The notes below the pieces were generated by a model. It was not told the origin of the DNA, ran no database searches, and saw only the letters and a list, made by a program, of their open reading frames with translations. From Salvia splendens (Eukaryota; Streptophyta; Magnoliopsida; Lamiales; Lamiaceae), in assembly GCF_004379255.2 (NCBI RefSeq), contig NC_056047.1, positions 19,668,293 through 19,732,292 on the forward strand: DNA of 64,000 bases, written 5' to 3'. The position numbers were made by a program, and so were the translations under genes. Each line of letters opens with the position of its first letter. The stretch's first letter is position 1. Positions 45,047 to 56,518 of the stretch are shown in pieces.

Positions 45047-47203
45047 TGCCATGGTCCAGAAATCAGCCACCCAAATGCCTGCTCTTGTTGTGCACCTGCC
45101 AAAAGGAGACAAAACCTATGAATGAGCTAGGGTACAAGGCAGCACAAAGCACCAAATTCGGTTATGGCATCAGAATATAGCCAGGAGCCAAAGGCTCATC
45201 CAGCTCACGAGTACACCCTGCGATTTTGCTGTAGAGGAAACAGCCTACCCAGTCCATCAAGGACTACGTTTCAGCCAAGTACATCAACTTTTCTCAGGGT
45301 TTAGTTAGGCAACGAGTATAAATAGGCCTAAGCCTCTTCCTCCCTTCCCCATCACCACAAATCAATCGTAATACAGTGAGGCATAGAGTGAGAGGGACCG
45401 AGGCAGCGAGAGAGAGTAAAGGGTATCAAAGCCGAGAGTAAGGAACAACAAGATACGCAGCAGCGAAGGTAAAACCTCCTTCGAATTCATTTTAAACCCA
45501 TGTCATCATGTAAGCATTTAAAGAATGTTAGACCAACACCATGCATATTGGGGCAGAATGATAGAGTAAGAAGAAGTAGTGCAACTTCCACACACCCCTG
45601 CCGTTAAAACATAGGAAGTAAGAGCTCAGTAACGGAGCTATCAGATACCAACAATTTCTTAGAAACCAACAAGGATTTAACCAATGTTTTGGCCGACCAT
45701 AAACATGCCTCAAATCAGAACCCTAGTGCTACTAGATCACATACAACTTCAATAGAACGAAATAGGTAATAGAAAATGGAGACTTAGCTCTTAGGAAGAA
45801 TGCGGCGGAGGTTGCGCCAGTATGGGACGCCGGCGGCCCATGACGCCGAGAGATGGAGCCGTCGCTGCGAGCAGCCAGCGGCGATATCGGAGGCACCAGC
45901 TGCAGAGAGAGAGAGAGAGAAGTCTCGGAGAGGAACCGTCCGACATTCGAGGCCAAGGTGCCGATAAGATTTTAGTCCGAGCTTGAATCGGAGGGATGAA
46001 GAAGGTCGACGTCTCCCTCCGTTGACGCAAGCTCACGGCGGATGACAGCGGAATCCCCGACAACCGGCATGGCGGCGAGGTTCTCCGCGGATAGGAGATG
46101 CAGACGGGGTTCGATTCTCCGCGACTGGGGAGGGGTTTAATTCCTTCTGGGAATATCCGAAGGAGTAGAGTAGCTCCGTCGCGCCATCGCGACGGAGGTT
46201 CAGAGACGGTGAATGGCGGTCCGGCGGTGGTGATTGACGTCGAGTCAGGGATCGAAGGTTAGGGTTGAGAGTGAAATTGGGGATTTTTGCTGGATTGTGA
46301 AATGAGAGTCGATGGTGGAGAGGGAGTATAACTCCAGATTGGGCCAGCCCTTTTGGGCTATAGTAATATGAGTTGGGCCAGTGCCCATTTTATTTAAGTT
46401 GGGCTACTAGAAATTTTTAGACATTTGGGCCTTTCCTTTAAATTAATTTGGGCCAAGGAGTTCAAAAAAAAAGGAAAGAAAGAGAAAGAGTTGGGCTCTT
46501 TTATTTAAATTATTCGGGGCCACGTTTTTTGACCTCTGCCCTCAATAAAGTTAGACCGTGGAATTTTAATTCAATTGGACCTCACCAATCCAATTATATT
46601 TTATACTTAATCCAAGAATAATTAAGTATTTAAATCCAAGAGGATTTAAATTTGAAAACGGACCTATGATAATTTAGGTCATAACGTAAGTCGCTAATTA
46701 AAGCAGCGAGGTTTGTTACAGACTCCCCTAATGTCATGCCACCATGAACGATGGATGGCCACATTAAAGATAAATATCAGGAATTTAACTAATACTCGAG
46801 AAGTTCGGCAAGACTCCGAATAAATTAAATCGTTGATTTAATTAATAGTAAAGAATTATGAATCCAGAAAGCAGAAAGTAAAATAATAAGCACACGCTTA
46901 GGCATGCATGCATGCAAGATAATTAACTGCTTAACGCCTAATTTAAGCATGTATTTGTTATAAAGGAACGTCATCGTACGACAAGTAAAATCCAGTCAGG
47001 GAGCGCTCGTTTGAGAGAATTTAAGCAAACGAGGTGGGTCTTTCTCTTCTTTCTTTTAAAGCATGTTTTATGTGAAAACATGATTATTTGAATGAGTTGT
47101 CATGCCATGATTTGTTTTATGATTGCCTATCTGTTGGCTATGCCAACCAATTAAATCGAATTCGGGTCCCAGTAGGTCAGTAAATCCTACTCGGACTAGT
47201 GCA
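45047..47203 (+). mobile_element. Gypsy LTR family 1, 3'-truncated (copy B)
   Basis: Counterpart of 3,094-5,243 with the same TATA box (45,317-45,324), GC-rich middle and TGGGCC/T cluster. The last 620 bp, including the hairpin module and the junction with the primer-binding site, are lost where a Copia LTR begins. Confidence 0.55.
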
Positions 47204-48672
47204 TGTTAGGATTGGTATACTGAAAAGCATATTTCGAGCATGTTGCACGGATAGAATTGCTTGTATACAATAAACTCTTCAATCCACTTTTAACCCAAGG
47301 CAAGAAGAATTAATTTTATCGCATTGGTGTTTGCTTATGCATTTATAAGATGTTTCTCAAACATTTAAATGTATAAGAAGCAAATAAGTCTAATTCTTCT
47401 GCATAGTAGACTGGTCGTGAACGACGTTCACAGAAGGTGACGCAGTCGGTCCTTTGTAGAAGAGAAATAGAATTTCACAACCCAGATAGGCTTTGGCTAC
47501 CTATCGTGAAAGGTTGCAGTGTCAGTCCGCATGTTTCCTTACCTTAGGAAATAAATGACACTGGTGTGGTATAGCACTGAAGGATCTAACAATTGAGATA
47601 AGTCTTTCTTGCTATTTACTGAAAGATGAGGTCTCGGTGATTGTTATTTCTTAATCATTGTTGACATAACATTGAGCATACGATATTGATTATGCACTAC
47701 TTTGATTTATCAAATGGTGCGGATTTTTTGCAATCTAAGAATCCTGGTATCTTGGGTAGTGGTGATCAATGTCTAGAGGTGCTAGTATTGTTATTGCAAT
47801 GAATCGTGTGCTGGGTGAGTCCAGTTTGATAATATCCTCAAGAGGTGATCGAAAATGGTTTTATTATTCAGAAACCCAGCCGGTTGGAATTTATTTCAGA
47901 ATAATAAATAAAGATTTTGAACTAGACAACTCTTGGAAAAAGATATTAATTAATTAAAGTCAAATAGCAGACTTAAATTAATTAATGGATATTTATATCT
48001 TAAACACGGGAAATAATAAAATAAAGAGATAAAGCCCGGATTACTCGTAATTTGGGATTGGACGGGTAGTCAATATTATTTTACTGTAGTGGCTGATAAT
48101 AATATTCTGTCGGACTTGTATTAAATTGGGGCTCAATTTAATTAGTAAAAGTCCAACAGGTTTGGCCCAAGTCCAACCTCCATGGATCCCTAATCTGACC
48201 CATCATAACTCTATATAAAAGGAGATTAGAAAGGAGATTCAATAATGAATTTAATCATTAATTTTCGTGCTCCCCTCTGGGAGTGGACGAAAAATCAGTT
48301 TTTGACAAAACTGATATTCTGTCTCCTTTCTGATCAAGTCCTTTTTGATTCTGACAAGCTTTGCCCACCCAAAGGTCAGATTCTGAGTTCGGGATACAGA
48401 TTAGAAGATTCGTGGTTGAGTACGAAGAACATCACGTGGAGAAGGCGCAAACAATCGTCGATTCTTTGGAGAATCAGATCGGTATTCCTAAACCGTAGAA
48501 TATCATGAATTACGATTTTAATTCCTTAAGCATGATTTTTGTGCGTTCTTGTATGCAATTCAATGTTTAACATGTGAATCAATTAATCCTATAATCGGTC
48601 AAATAGATCCATATGTATGATTTATTTGTGAATGCATGTCTTCCGCTGTGCAAGGGGCTCCAAACCCCAGCA
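47204..48672 (+). mobile_element. Copia 5' LTR, about 1.47 kb
   Basis: Starts TGTTAGGATTGGTATACT and ends CCCCAGCA, followed after two bases by an initiator-Met primer-binding site. A TATA box (CTATATAAAA, 48,211-48,220) lies about 460 bp before the end. The start matches the minus-strand fragment ending at 6,720. The element's coding region and 3' LTR are absent. GTGCA just before the LTR could be one half of a target duplication. Confidence 0.85.
48211..48220 (+). promoter_or_regulatory. TATA box of the Copia LTR
   Basis: CTATATAAAA in a TA-poor context, expected to drive transcription into the leader and, here, into the truncated Gypsy coding region downstream. Confidence 0.6.
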
Positions 48673-48674
48673 AT

Positions 48675-48687
48675 TGGTATCAGAGCC
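48675..48687 (+). other. Primer-binding site (initiator Met-tRNA)
   Basis: TGGTATCAGAGCC, two bases after the Copia LTR end. Confidence 0.93.
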
Positions 48688-49117
48688 AATTTTTTGCTCT
48701 GATTATGTGGATTAATTTCATGTTATTAGAATTGCTTGAATGTATGAGTTTCTTCGTTGTGTTGTTATTTACATCGTTTTGATATTGATAAATGCGAAGA
48801 ACACGAAGAAGGTTTTGAGCGGCTGACGCCAATTTGCCAGGCTAGGGTTTTTGACCGATTCCCAAATAATAAGCGCCGTGTTAATTACGTTGGGTAATTA
48901 TTTGTTTGCGTTTTTATGTGTGACAAGAATAACTTGGAAACCAATACTTCCAATTACGTTTTTAATCATTACGTGTATATATTATGTTTTGATTAACAAA
49001 TATTCTTTGTTGGTAATCATTACATTGACGTAAGATATGATTAATCATTGTCCATGTATGTATGTGATTCAAACATGTTGAGAAACTTATACACGCAGCA
49101 TTGCTGTGTTTAGAAAT
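48688..49117 (+). other. Copia leader, cut at the Gypsy junction
   Basis: AT-rich leader without a long frame. It ends in GAAAT, where homology to the Gypsy element (14,633 onward) starts. Copia gag is lost. Confidence 0.7.
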
Positions 49118-49190
49118 GAATTCCGAGGAGGACGATGACGAAGATCCGGAGGAAGGGCCTATGGATGAAGATGATCGAGTCGTAGTCTAG
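49116..49190 (+). pseudogene. Chimeric 24-codon frame at the Copia/Gypsy junction
   Basis: ATG from the Copia leader is in phase with the last codons of the Gypsy extra ORF, giving a very short acidic peptide (NSEEDDDEDPEEG and following) that ends at TAG. It is probably accidental. It marks the breakpoint precisely. Confidence 0.6.
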
Positions 49191-49408
49191 AAATAAAATA
49201 GTTCGATGTCTTTTTAGTTTTTGCTTTTAGTGTGAACTGCTCTTGTGAAACAACGTTTAACCTTCTTTCTTTTAATGAGGATTTGGATTTGATTTATATC
49301 CTATGTGTTGTATCTTGAACCACACGAAGTTTTTTTTTTGAGAAATTTTTGAGAAGGTGGTAATTGTGGATGATATTTGTAGTAACACTTCATGGATATT
49401 GAATCAGA

Positions 49409-52400
49409 ATGCCGCCAAGACGTGGACGCCACCCACGACAAGGACCCAACGCTGAGGCACCACCTCCACCACCACCTCCACCCCCGCCTCAGCAAGAAAG
49501 ATTCATAGTTACGTTCTCCAGGCAGAATCCCCCTAAATTCGATGGACAGGGAGATCCCTCAAAAGCCGAAGAGTGGATACGCGGCCTCGAGCGTATTTTC
49601 AGGGTCATGGAGTGCACAGATAGGGAGCGCATTGCTTGCGCCACCTTTCAACTATCAGGTGATGCCGATTACTGGTGGGAGACTCGGCAAAGAACTATGA
49701 ATCCTGCACGCTTGGAAGCGTTAACATGGGAGGAGTTTAAAATGGAGATTGATAACAAGTATGTCCCAAAGACGTACAGACGGGCCAAGGTGGTAGAATT
49801 CCACACGCTGAGCCAAGGCCGAATGACTGTAACTGAGTACGACCGAGCCCTCGCACAGATGGCACGATATGCGCCCGAGTTGATGGACACCGACGAGAAA
49901 TGGGCGGTGAAGTTCCGGGCCGGGCTCAAGGATGAGATAAAGGCCGCATTGGCTTGTCGAGGAGAACTCTCCTACTCGGAGATCTTGACTTGTGCACTGG
50001 ACGTGGAAGATGCACTCCCTAAACCAAAAGTGGTGGCGACAACAAACGCGACACCCCTACAAGCTCAGTCAGGTCATCAAGAGAAGAGGAGGTGGGATGG
50101 TGATCACACTCAGTATGGTGGCAAGAGGCCACAACACATGAAGAACCCACCCTACAATGGCGGGAGACAGAATACCTATCACCCGAGGGCAAGCTTTCCG
50201 CCGAGGAACCCTCAATGTGGAAGATGCTTCAAGTACCACACCGGAGAGTGTCGAGACCCTAGATGCTTCAGCTGTGGTGGAAGTGGCCATTACTTCCGAA
50301 GTTGCCCAAATAAGAACATGGGAACGGGGACGAGACAGAACCAGTTAGGCTTCCGTCCACCATCCCAGGCACTACCTGCACCTCAACCGCCACAACGCCG
50401 CCAAGGACTGCCGTCGCAAGCAAGAGCCTACGCCTTGAAGGGGAAGCAGCCGGCAAACGGGAAAGAAACCTTTGGGCAAGGAAACTTGGCAGGTATGGGC
50501 ACCCTTCTCAACATGCCTATAGTTGTCTTGTTTGATACGGGTGCATCGCATTCCTTTATATCAACTTCTTGTGTGGATACATTAGGATTACCTACTGTTA
50601 AGACCGAACCCACTATGAGTGTGACCTCACCGGTAGGCGGGACTATAGATATATCCCGATCTTGTGCGTGTGTGAACTTTGGAATAGGTGAACTCAGTTT
50701 GTTGGCTCATAATTTACAAGTAATGACGATGGGTAGCGTAGACATAATCTTGGGTATGGATTGGTTAGCGGAGAACCACGTTACCCTTCATTGTAGAGAA
50801 AGGGAAATTTCGTTTGAAACCCCAGGAAAAGAGCCGACGAGGTTTTACGGAATCTCAATGAACCGACGCAAGTCCATTGTCTCCGCGCTGCAAGCCACTA
50901 CAATGATGAGGAAGGGATGTCCAGCGTACCTTGTTTATTTGAATGGGGAGGAGAAGAAAGACAGGAAGATAGAAGATGTGGCGATAGTGAGTGAATATCC
51001 CGATGTCTTCCCCGATGCATTGCCGGGACCCCCACCCGACAGGCAAGTAGAATTCACGATCGATCTGGAGCCCGGATCGGCACCAATATCCAAGGCACCT
51101 TATAGGATGGCGCCAAAAGAGTTGGAGGAGCTTAAGGTGCAACTACAAGAGCTACTGGAATTGGGATTCATTAGACCTAGCGTGTCGCCATGGGGAGCAC
51201 CAGTGTTGTTTGTGAAGAAGAAGGATGGAACGATGAGGATGTGCATCGACTATCGAGAGCTAAACAAACTGACGCTGAAGAACAAGTATCCACTACCAAG
51301 GATAGACGACTTGTTTGACCAACTTCGAGGGGCAGGAGTCTTCTCTAAGATGGACTTGAGGTCTGGGTACCATCAGCTGAGGGTTCGGCGAGAAGATGTA
51401 CCCAAGACGGCTTTTCGAACAAGATATGGTCACTATGAGTTCGTTGTGATGCCTTTTGGACTGACGAACGCCCCGGCAGTGTTCATGGACCTTATGAACC
51501 GCGTGTTCCATCCATTTTTGGATCGGTTTGTCCTAGTTTTCATCGACGATGTGCTCATTTACTCAAAGAACGTGGAGGAGCACAAAGAGCACTTGAGAAC
51601 CGTCCTAGCAACTCTAAGGGACGAGAAACTATATGCCAAGTTCAGTAAATGCGAGTTTTGGCTCAAGGAAGTGAACTTTCTTGGACATATAGTAACCTCA
51701 GATGGAATTCGTGTAGACCCGGCTAAGGTGGAAGCGGTGCAGGAATGGAAGTCGCCTTCTACACAAAATGAAATTCGAAGCTTCTTAGGACTGGCAGGCT
51801 ATTATCGAAGATTCATTGAGGGATTCTCGAAGATAGCAAGGCCAATGACACAACAACTGAAAAAGGGAGTCAAGATGAATTGGACACCAGAATGTGAGGC
51901 GAGCTTTCAGTTGTTGAAGGAGAAATTGACCACCGCACCAATTCTAGTTGTGCCGGAGTCAGGGACTGACTATGCGGTGTATACGGATGCGTCGAAGGTG
52001 GGACTTGGATGTGTGCTTATGCAGAAGGGGAAAGTGATTGCATATGCATCGAGACAATTGAAGCCCCATGAGCTGAACTATCCGACACATGACTTAGAAC
52101 TGGCAGCCGTGGTACATGCACTGAAGATCTGGAGACATCATCTCTATGGAGTCCGTTGTGAGATATACACGGACCATAAGAGTCTAAAGTACTTCTTTGA
52201 GCAAAAGGAGTTGAACATGCGCCAACGTAGGTGGCTCGAGTTGGTGAAGGACTACGATTGTGGTATAAATTACCATCCGGGAAAAGCAAACGTAGTGGCC
52301 GATGCTCTTAGTAGGAAGTCGCAATCTCAGCTGGCCACCTTTCTTACTATCGAGGAGAGTTTAATCCAAGAGTTCAGTAAGATGCGGTTGGAAGTAGTGA

Positions 52401-52423
52401 GAATGCCCGAGACTGTGGAATGA
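49409..52423 (+). CDS. Gypsy Gag-protease-RT-RNase H polyprotein (copy B)
   Basis: 1,004 residues with the same domain order as the copy at 14,924: Gag, CCHC knuckle, DTGA protease, FIDD reverse transcriptase, YTDAS RNase H. The poly-proline run is four residues shorter. At the four positions where the copies differ (numbered on copy A: 537, 555, 586, 673) this copy has D, T, E and A, the residues usual in Tekay-type proteins. It ends at the same TGA. With its own LTR promoter lost, any transcript would have to start in the upstream Copia LTR. Confidence 0.95.
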   Translation: MPPRRGRHPRQGPNAEAPPPPPPPPPPQQERFIVTFSRQNPPKFDGQGDPSKAEEWIRGLERIFRVMECTDRERIACATFQLSGDADYWWETRQRTMNPARLEALTWEEFKMEIDNKYVPKTYRRAKVVEFHTLSQGRMTVTEYDRALAQMARYAPELMDTDEKWAVKFRAGLKDEIKAALACRGELSYSEILTCALDVEDALPKPKVVATTNATPLQAQSGHQEKRRWDGDHTQYGGKRPQHMKNPPYNGGRQNTYHPRASFPPRNPQCGRCFKYHTGECRDPRCFSCGGSGHYFRSCPNKNMGTGTRQNQLGFRPPSQALPAPQPPQRRQGLPSQARAYALKGKQPANGKETFGQGNLAGMGTLLNMPIVVLFDTGASHSFISTSCVDTLGLPTVKTEPTMSVTSPVGGTIDISRSCACVNFGIGELSLLAHNLQVMTMGSVDIILGMDWLAENHVTLHCREREISFETPGKEPTRFYGISMNRRKSIVSALQATTMMRKGCPAYLVYLNGEEKKDRKIEDVAIVSEYPDVFPDALPGPPPDRQVEFTIDLEPGSAPISKAPYRMAPKELEELKVQLQELLELGFIRPSVSPWGAPVLFVKKKDGTMRMCIDYRELNKLTLKNKYPLPRIDDLFDQLRGAGVFSKMDLRSGYHQLRVRREDVPKTAFRTRYGHYEFVVMPFGLTNAPAVFMDLMNRVFHPFLDRFVLVFIDDVLIYSKNVEEHKEHLRTVLATLRDEKLYAKFSKCEFWLKEVNFLGHIVTSDGIRVDPAKVEAVQEWKSPSTQNEIRSFLGLAGYYRRFIEGFSKIARPMTQQLKKGVKMNWTPECEASFQLLKEKLTTAPILVVPESGTDYAVYTDASKVGLGCVLMQKGKVIAYASRQLKPHELNYPTHDLELAAVVHALKIWRHHLYGVRCEIYTDHKSLKYFFEQKELNMRQRRWLELVKDYDCGINYHPGKANVVADALSRKSQSQLATFLTIEESLIQEFSKMRLEVVRMPETVE

Positions 52424-52435
52424 ATAATAGCCACG

Positions 52436-53884
52436 TTGGTGATGGAACCCGACTTAAGAGCCAGAATTGTGGAAGCTCAACGGCGGGATACGTTACTAGA
52501 AAAGATTCGCTCAGAAGTGAGGGCGGGTGAACTCGGAAACTTTCACGAGGCAGCGGATAATGGTCTCACATACAAGGGAAGGTTGTGTGTGCCTAAGGAT
52601 GAAGGCCTGAGGATCGAAATCATGAGAGAAGCACATGAAACCCCATACGCTGCACACCCAGGAAGCACCAAGATGTATCAAGACTTGAAGAGGCAATTTT
52701 GGTGGAACGGTATGAAAAAGCATGTTGCAGCTTTTGTGGAGAGATGCCTAGCATGTCAACAAGTAAAGGCGCTACACCAACGGCCCTATGGGAGATTGCA
52801 ACCCCTTGAGATTCCAGAATGGAAGTGGGAACATATTGCAATGGACTTTGTGACAGGATTGCCAAAATCCCAGCGAGGAAACACTGTGATTTGGGTGATT
52901 ATAGATCGCCTCACCAAATCTGCTCATTTTGTACCGGTTCGTGCTACCTATGGATCCAACCAGTTGGCTAAGATATATGTGCGGGAGATTATACGCTTGC
53001 ATGGAGTACCAGCGACAATTACATCCGATCGCGATGCTAAATTTACTTCTAGATTTTGGACGAGCCTGCAGCGTGAGTTGGGGACTAAGTTGAATTTTAG
53101 TACTGCCTTCCACCCACAAACCGATGGGCAGTCAGAGAGAACGATTCAAGCCTTAGAGGATATGCTGCGAGCCGTGGTGCTAGATCGAGGTTGGGGTTGG
53201 GAAGAAGTGTTGCCATTGGTTGAGTTCGCGTACAATAATAGTTACCAAGCGACTATCAAGATGGCTCCATATGAGGCATTGTATGGAAAGAAGTGTAGAT
53301 CGCCACTTTATTGGGATGAAGTGGGTGAGAGAAGAATTCTCGGACCAGACTCTGTAGAAGAGATGATAGAGATTGTTCGACAAATCCGTGGGAGGATCAA
53401 GGAGGCGCAGGATCGACAGAAATCATACGCCGATGCTCGGAGGACCGATCTACAATTCGAATCTGGAGAGAAAGTTTTTCTGAAAGTTGCCCCTTCTAAA
53501 GGAATAACTCGATTTGGAGTGAAAGGAAAGCTGAGACCCCGATTTATCGGACCGTATGAGATTTTGGATAGAGTCGGCGCGGTAGCATACAGATTGGCCC
53601 TACCACCAAGCTTTGGGAAGGTGCACAATGTCTTCCATGTGTCACAATTGAGGAAGTATGTGTTTGACCCCGCACACATAGTTCACCAAGAAGAGATGAT
53701 GGTCCTAAATCCCGATCTAAGTTATGAGGAGAAGCCCGAGGCCATTTTGGATCGAAGGGTGCAAGAATTGAGGAATAAGTCAATTGTTTCGGTGAAAGTA
53801 CGATGGAGGAATCATGGAGTCGAAGAAGCAACATGGGAATTAGAAGATAAGATGAGAGAGAAGTTTCCAGAGCTGTTTGAGTGA
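52436..53884 (+). CDS. Gypsy integrase with chromodomain (copy B)
   Basis: 482 residues, in phase with the preceding frame across the TGA at 52,421-52,423. HHCC finger and DDE residues are at the same positions as in copy A, with R at residue 25 instead of H. The chromodomain-like tail is identical. Confidence 0.93.
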   Translation: MVMEPDLRARIVEAQRRDTLLEKIRSEVRAGELGNFHEAADNGLTYKGRLCVPKDEGLRIEIMREAHETPYAAHPGSTKMYQDLKRQFWWNGMKKHVAAFVERCLACQQVKALHQRPYGRLQPLEIPEWKWEHIAMDFVTGLPKSQRGNTVIWVIIDRLTKSAHFVPVRATYGSNQLAKIYVREIIRLHGVPATITSDRDAKFTSRFWTSLQRELGTKLNFSTAFHPQTDGQSERTIQALEDMLRAVVLDRGWGWEEVLPLVEFAYNNSYQATIKMAPYEALYGKKCRSPLYWDEVGERRILGPDSVEEMIEIVRQIRGRIKEAQDRQKSYADARRTDLQFESGEKVFLKVAPSKGITRFGVKGKLRPRFIGPYEILDRVGAVAYRLALPPSFGKVHNVFHVSQLRKYVFDPAHIVHQEEMMVLNPDLSYEEKPEAILDRRVQELRNKSIVSVKVRWRNHGVEEATWELEDKMREKFPELFE

Positions 53885-53915
53885 TCTAGGCAAATTTCGG
53901 GACGAAATTTTTTTT

Positions 53916-53928
53916 AAGGTGGGAGGAA
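53916..53928 (+). other. Polypurine tract (copy B)
   Basis: AAGGTGGGAGGAA immediately before the 3' LTR. Confidence 0.88.
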
Positions 53929-56432
53929 TGTAATATCCGAAAAAAAATATTTTGAATATTGTTTTTATTAAGGGATGTTTCTTTTTGTGAATATCTTGTT
54001 GTGGATATGATTTTATTTACCTAAGCAACATGTAATTGAAATAATTAATTAAGCTATGAATTAAAATCCTAATTAACAAATTAAACCTCTCTCTCCCTAT
54101 TTTCGAAACCCCTCCCCCTCACCCCACTATTTTCTCAACCTCCCCACTCCCACATAACCGATACATTATCTCCTTTCCAATCACTCATCGGTTTCTCTCA
54201 TCTCCCTCTCGCTTTTGTTCTCAACACCGGTAAGGTCTCTCTCTCTCTTCCTCCCTCTCGGTTCTCACCTTTCCCCCACTCACTCCCTCTGATTGATTTC
54301 TTGAATTCATCAAGGTATCACACTCTCGCGTACCGATTTGGAGTCGGAGTAGGGAAGGCTTTCGAACTACATTTGAACTCTTCGAGAAGGTAGTCCAAAA
54401 CCCTATTTCCATACCCGAACCACATGCATTTAGGACGTTTTGAATGTTTTAAATGCTGAATAGGTTTTGTGATCATGTGTTTATGTTGAGTATGTTTTCG
54501 GTGGTGACTGACAGTGGGTTCCGACCCCTTTTTGACTGATCAAACGATCTCCTTTTGGTACGAAATTTTAACTGTGTAAACTTGGGTGTGTCTTCTGTGT
54601 GGTGTGTAAATTTCAGCTTCATTGGACGTCGGATGATTTTATAATGATTTTTGTAAGTAAACTGCGCAGTTCTGCGAGATGTACGTTTCTGGGTGATGTG
54701 TTTTTGTGCAATGGGTGTGAATCTGGGTGTTTTGATATTATGATGTATGTGGGTGTGTTTGGCCAAGGGATGGCTCGGAGGAATCAGCGTTTGGTTCGAG
54801 TGTTTTGTGTGTGTTGGCCGAGAGTTTTAGGGTTTGGCCTAGGGTGGTGTTGTGGAGAGTTTTGGAGGGTTGATCTCATGTTTTCGGGTGTGTTTTGGGA
54901 TGTAGAATGTGTGTTGTGAATGTCGTATAAGGTTTGAGAATCGTTGGTTGGGGGAAAACTGGTGTGCACTTGATCAGGCCAGCGGCCGAGACGCCGAGCC
55001 AGATGCCGAGCCAGATGCCGAGACAGGTGCCGAGCCAGTGCCGAGAGAGGTGCCGAGACGGGCGCCGAGCCAGATGCCGAGCCAGATGCCGAGACAGGTG
55101 CCGAGCCAGTGCCGAGAGAGGTGCCGAGACGGGTGCCGAGCCAGGGCCGAGCCAGACGCCGAGACATGTGCCGAGCCAGGCGGCCGAGACGGTCGGCCGA
55201 GGTGCCGAGCCAGGCGGCCGAGACGGTCGGCCGAGGTGCCGAGCCAGGCCGAGACACCGAGCCTTTTCCGAACCTTTTCCGAGCCAAGTGAGCCGTTTGC
55301 ACAAGGAGGGTATACCGGGAGTACGAGTGTTTCGGGTGTGTGTCGTGTGCGCGTCGTGGGTGCGTGGTATGCGTGTCGGGTGCGTGCGTGGTGTGTTTCT
55401 GACGTGTGATTCTGTGTGCTTGACTTATAGGATGTTGCTAAGTGTGTGTATGTGTAACGTGCTAGATATTGAAGTCATCCACGTAGAAAACATGCATTGT
55501 TGACTAAGTCTCGTCTTCCCTGAGTCTAATCATGATTCTCATTTATCTTTCAAAAAGGGTGAACTTTTGCGAGGCAATTGTGGTTGAAGAAGGAAACTGT
55601 TTAAAAGCTAAGCAATTGAGGTGGGCTTTTCTACCCTACTATTTTGTGGGTTATCTTTAATACGGACGCTGTTCCGGAAATGTTTATGGAGATGAACTGT
55701 TTGTCTTGCCAACTGTTTTGTTTTGAAACCTATCTGAAGTGGTTTACCACATATGTTTAATCGAATTCGGGTCTGTTGGGCTGCGAACCCTCAGGCTAGT
55801 GTACACGAGATCGGGAGCCATCTGAGAGCAAGTTGGCCGGTCTAGTTGACCTGGGGTGTGGCCACGCCCCTTGTCACCCGTTGGATCAGATAGTGTATGA
55901 TGGTGGGAATAAGGGTGGCAATATCTGAAAATGACTGCGCAGTCGAATTTATGAAATATGTTTTAGTGTACTTGGGTTATTTTCTTTACACTTAAAACCC
56001 CAAGGTTACACTGTTATGGCATGACAAACTATGATTTTGGCGTGTGTCCACTGAGTGCAATAAGTACTCAGCCCTGCATGTTGTTTTCTTAATGTGCAGG
56101 TTGAGCGACGATGGGGATGACGGATGTTGAGCAATTAAAGTCAAAATTGTGTTTTTACTTTGCCTTTTGGATGGTGTCGTGTCGTCATACTCGGCATTAT
56201 CTATCTCTTGGTCTGTTCCGCTGCTTTGTAATCCGATACAATGTTTTCATTTAAACTCTGTTTACTTTAACTTTAGAAATGTCGCTACCGTACATTGTTT
56301 TGAAGTGAACTTCCTCTAATTAAACGTTTTCGGGTCAAGTATTCTTGTTCTCCCCTTTCTTCCCCGCTTCTTTATTCCTCCTCTAGTCGCGGTCCACCGT
56401 ACTTCCTATCCTTAAGAAATGCGGGCGTGACA
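53929..56432 (+). repeat. 3' LTR of the truncated Gypsy element (copy B)
   Basis: 2,504 bp. It shares diagnostic bases with the copy-A 3' LTR against the 5' LTR, and has private changes such as GATCAGGCC near 54,973 and TTTCTGACG near 55,398. Hairpin module at 56,049-56,100. Followed by ACATC (56,433-56,437). Confidence 0.95.
54980..55287. repeat. C-rich minisatellite inside the LTR (copy B)
   Basis: Same GCCGAG-based array and length class as in the copy-A 3' LTR. Confidence 0.9.
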
Positions 56433-56518
56433 ACATCTCTTTGCATGGGGATAGACATATGAATAGGGGATGGTTTTTCAACCTAATTTGTTATGTTCTT
56501 GATTGATTATGTGTTGGG

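Larger units (their letters stand above)
41985..47203. repeat. Left duplicated block, copy B
   Basis: Colinear with 11-5,243. Ends at GTGCA, immediately followed by a Copia LTR. Confidence 0.93.
49118..56432 (+). mobile_element. Gypsy chromovirus, 5'-truncated (copy B)
   Basis: Corresponds to 14,633-21,960 of the complete element. It keeps gag-pol, INT, polypurine tract and 3' LTR, followed by the same ACATC flank. It therefore derives from the same insertion. The 5' LTR, leader and most of the extra ORF were replaced by Copia sequence. Confidence 0.95.

Noticed and set aside
49118..56432. Independent second Gypsy insertion
   Set aside because: The 3' flank is identical to that of copy A and diagnostic LTR bases match the copy-A 3' LTR, so it is a duplicate of the same insertion.
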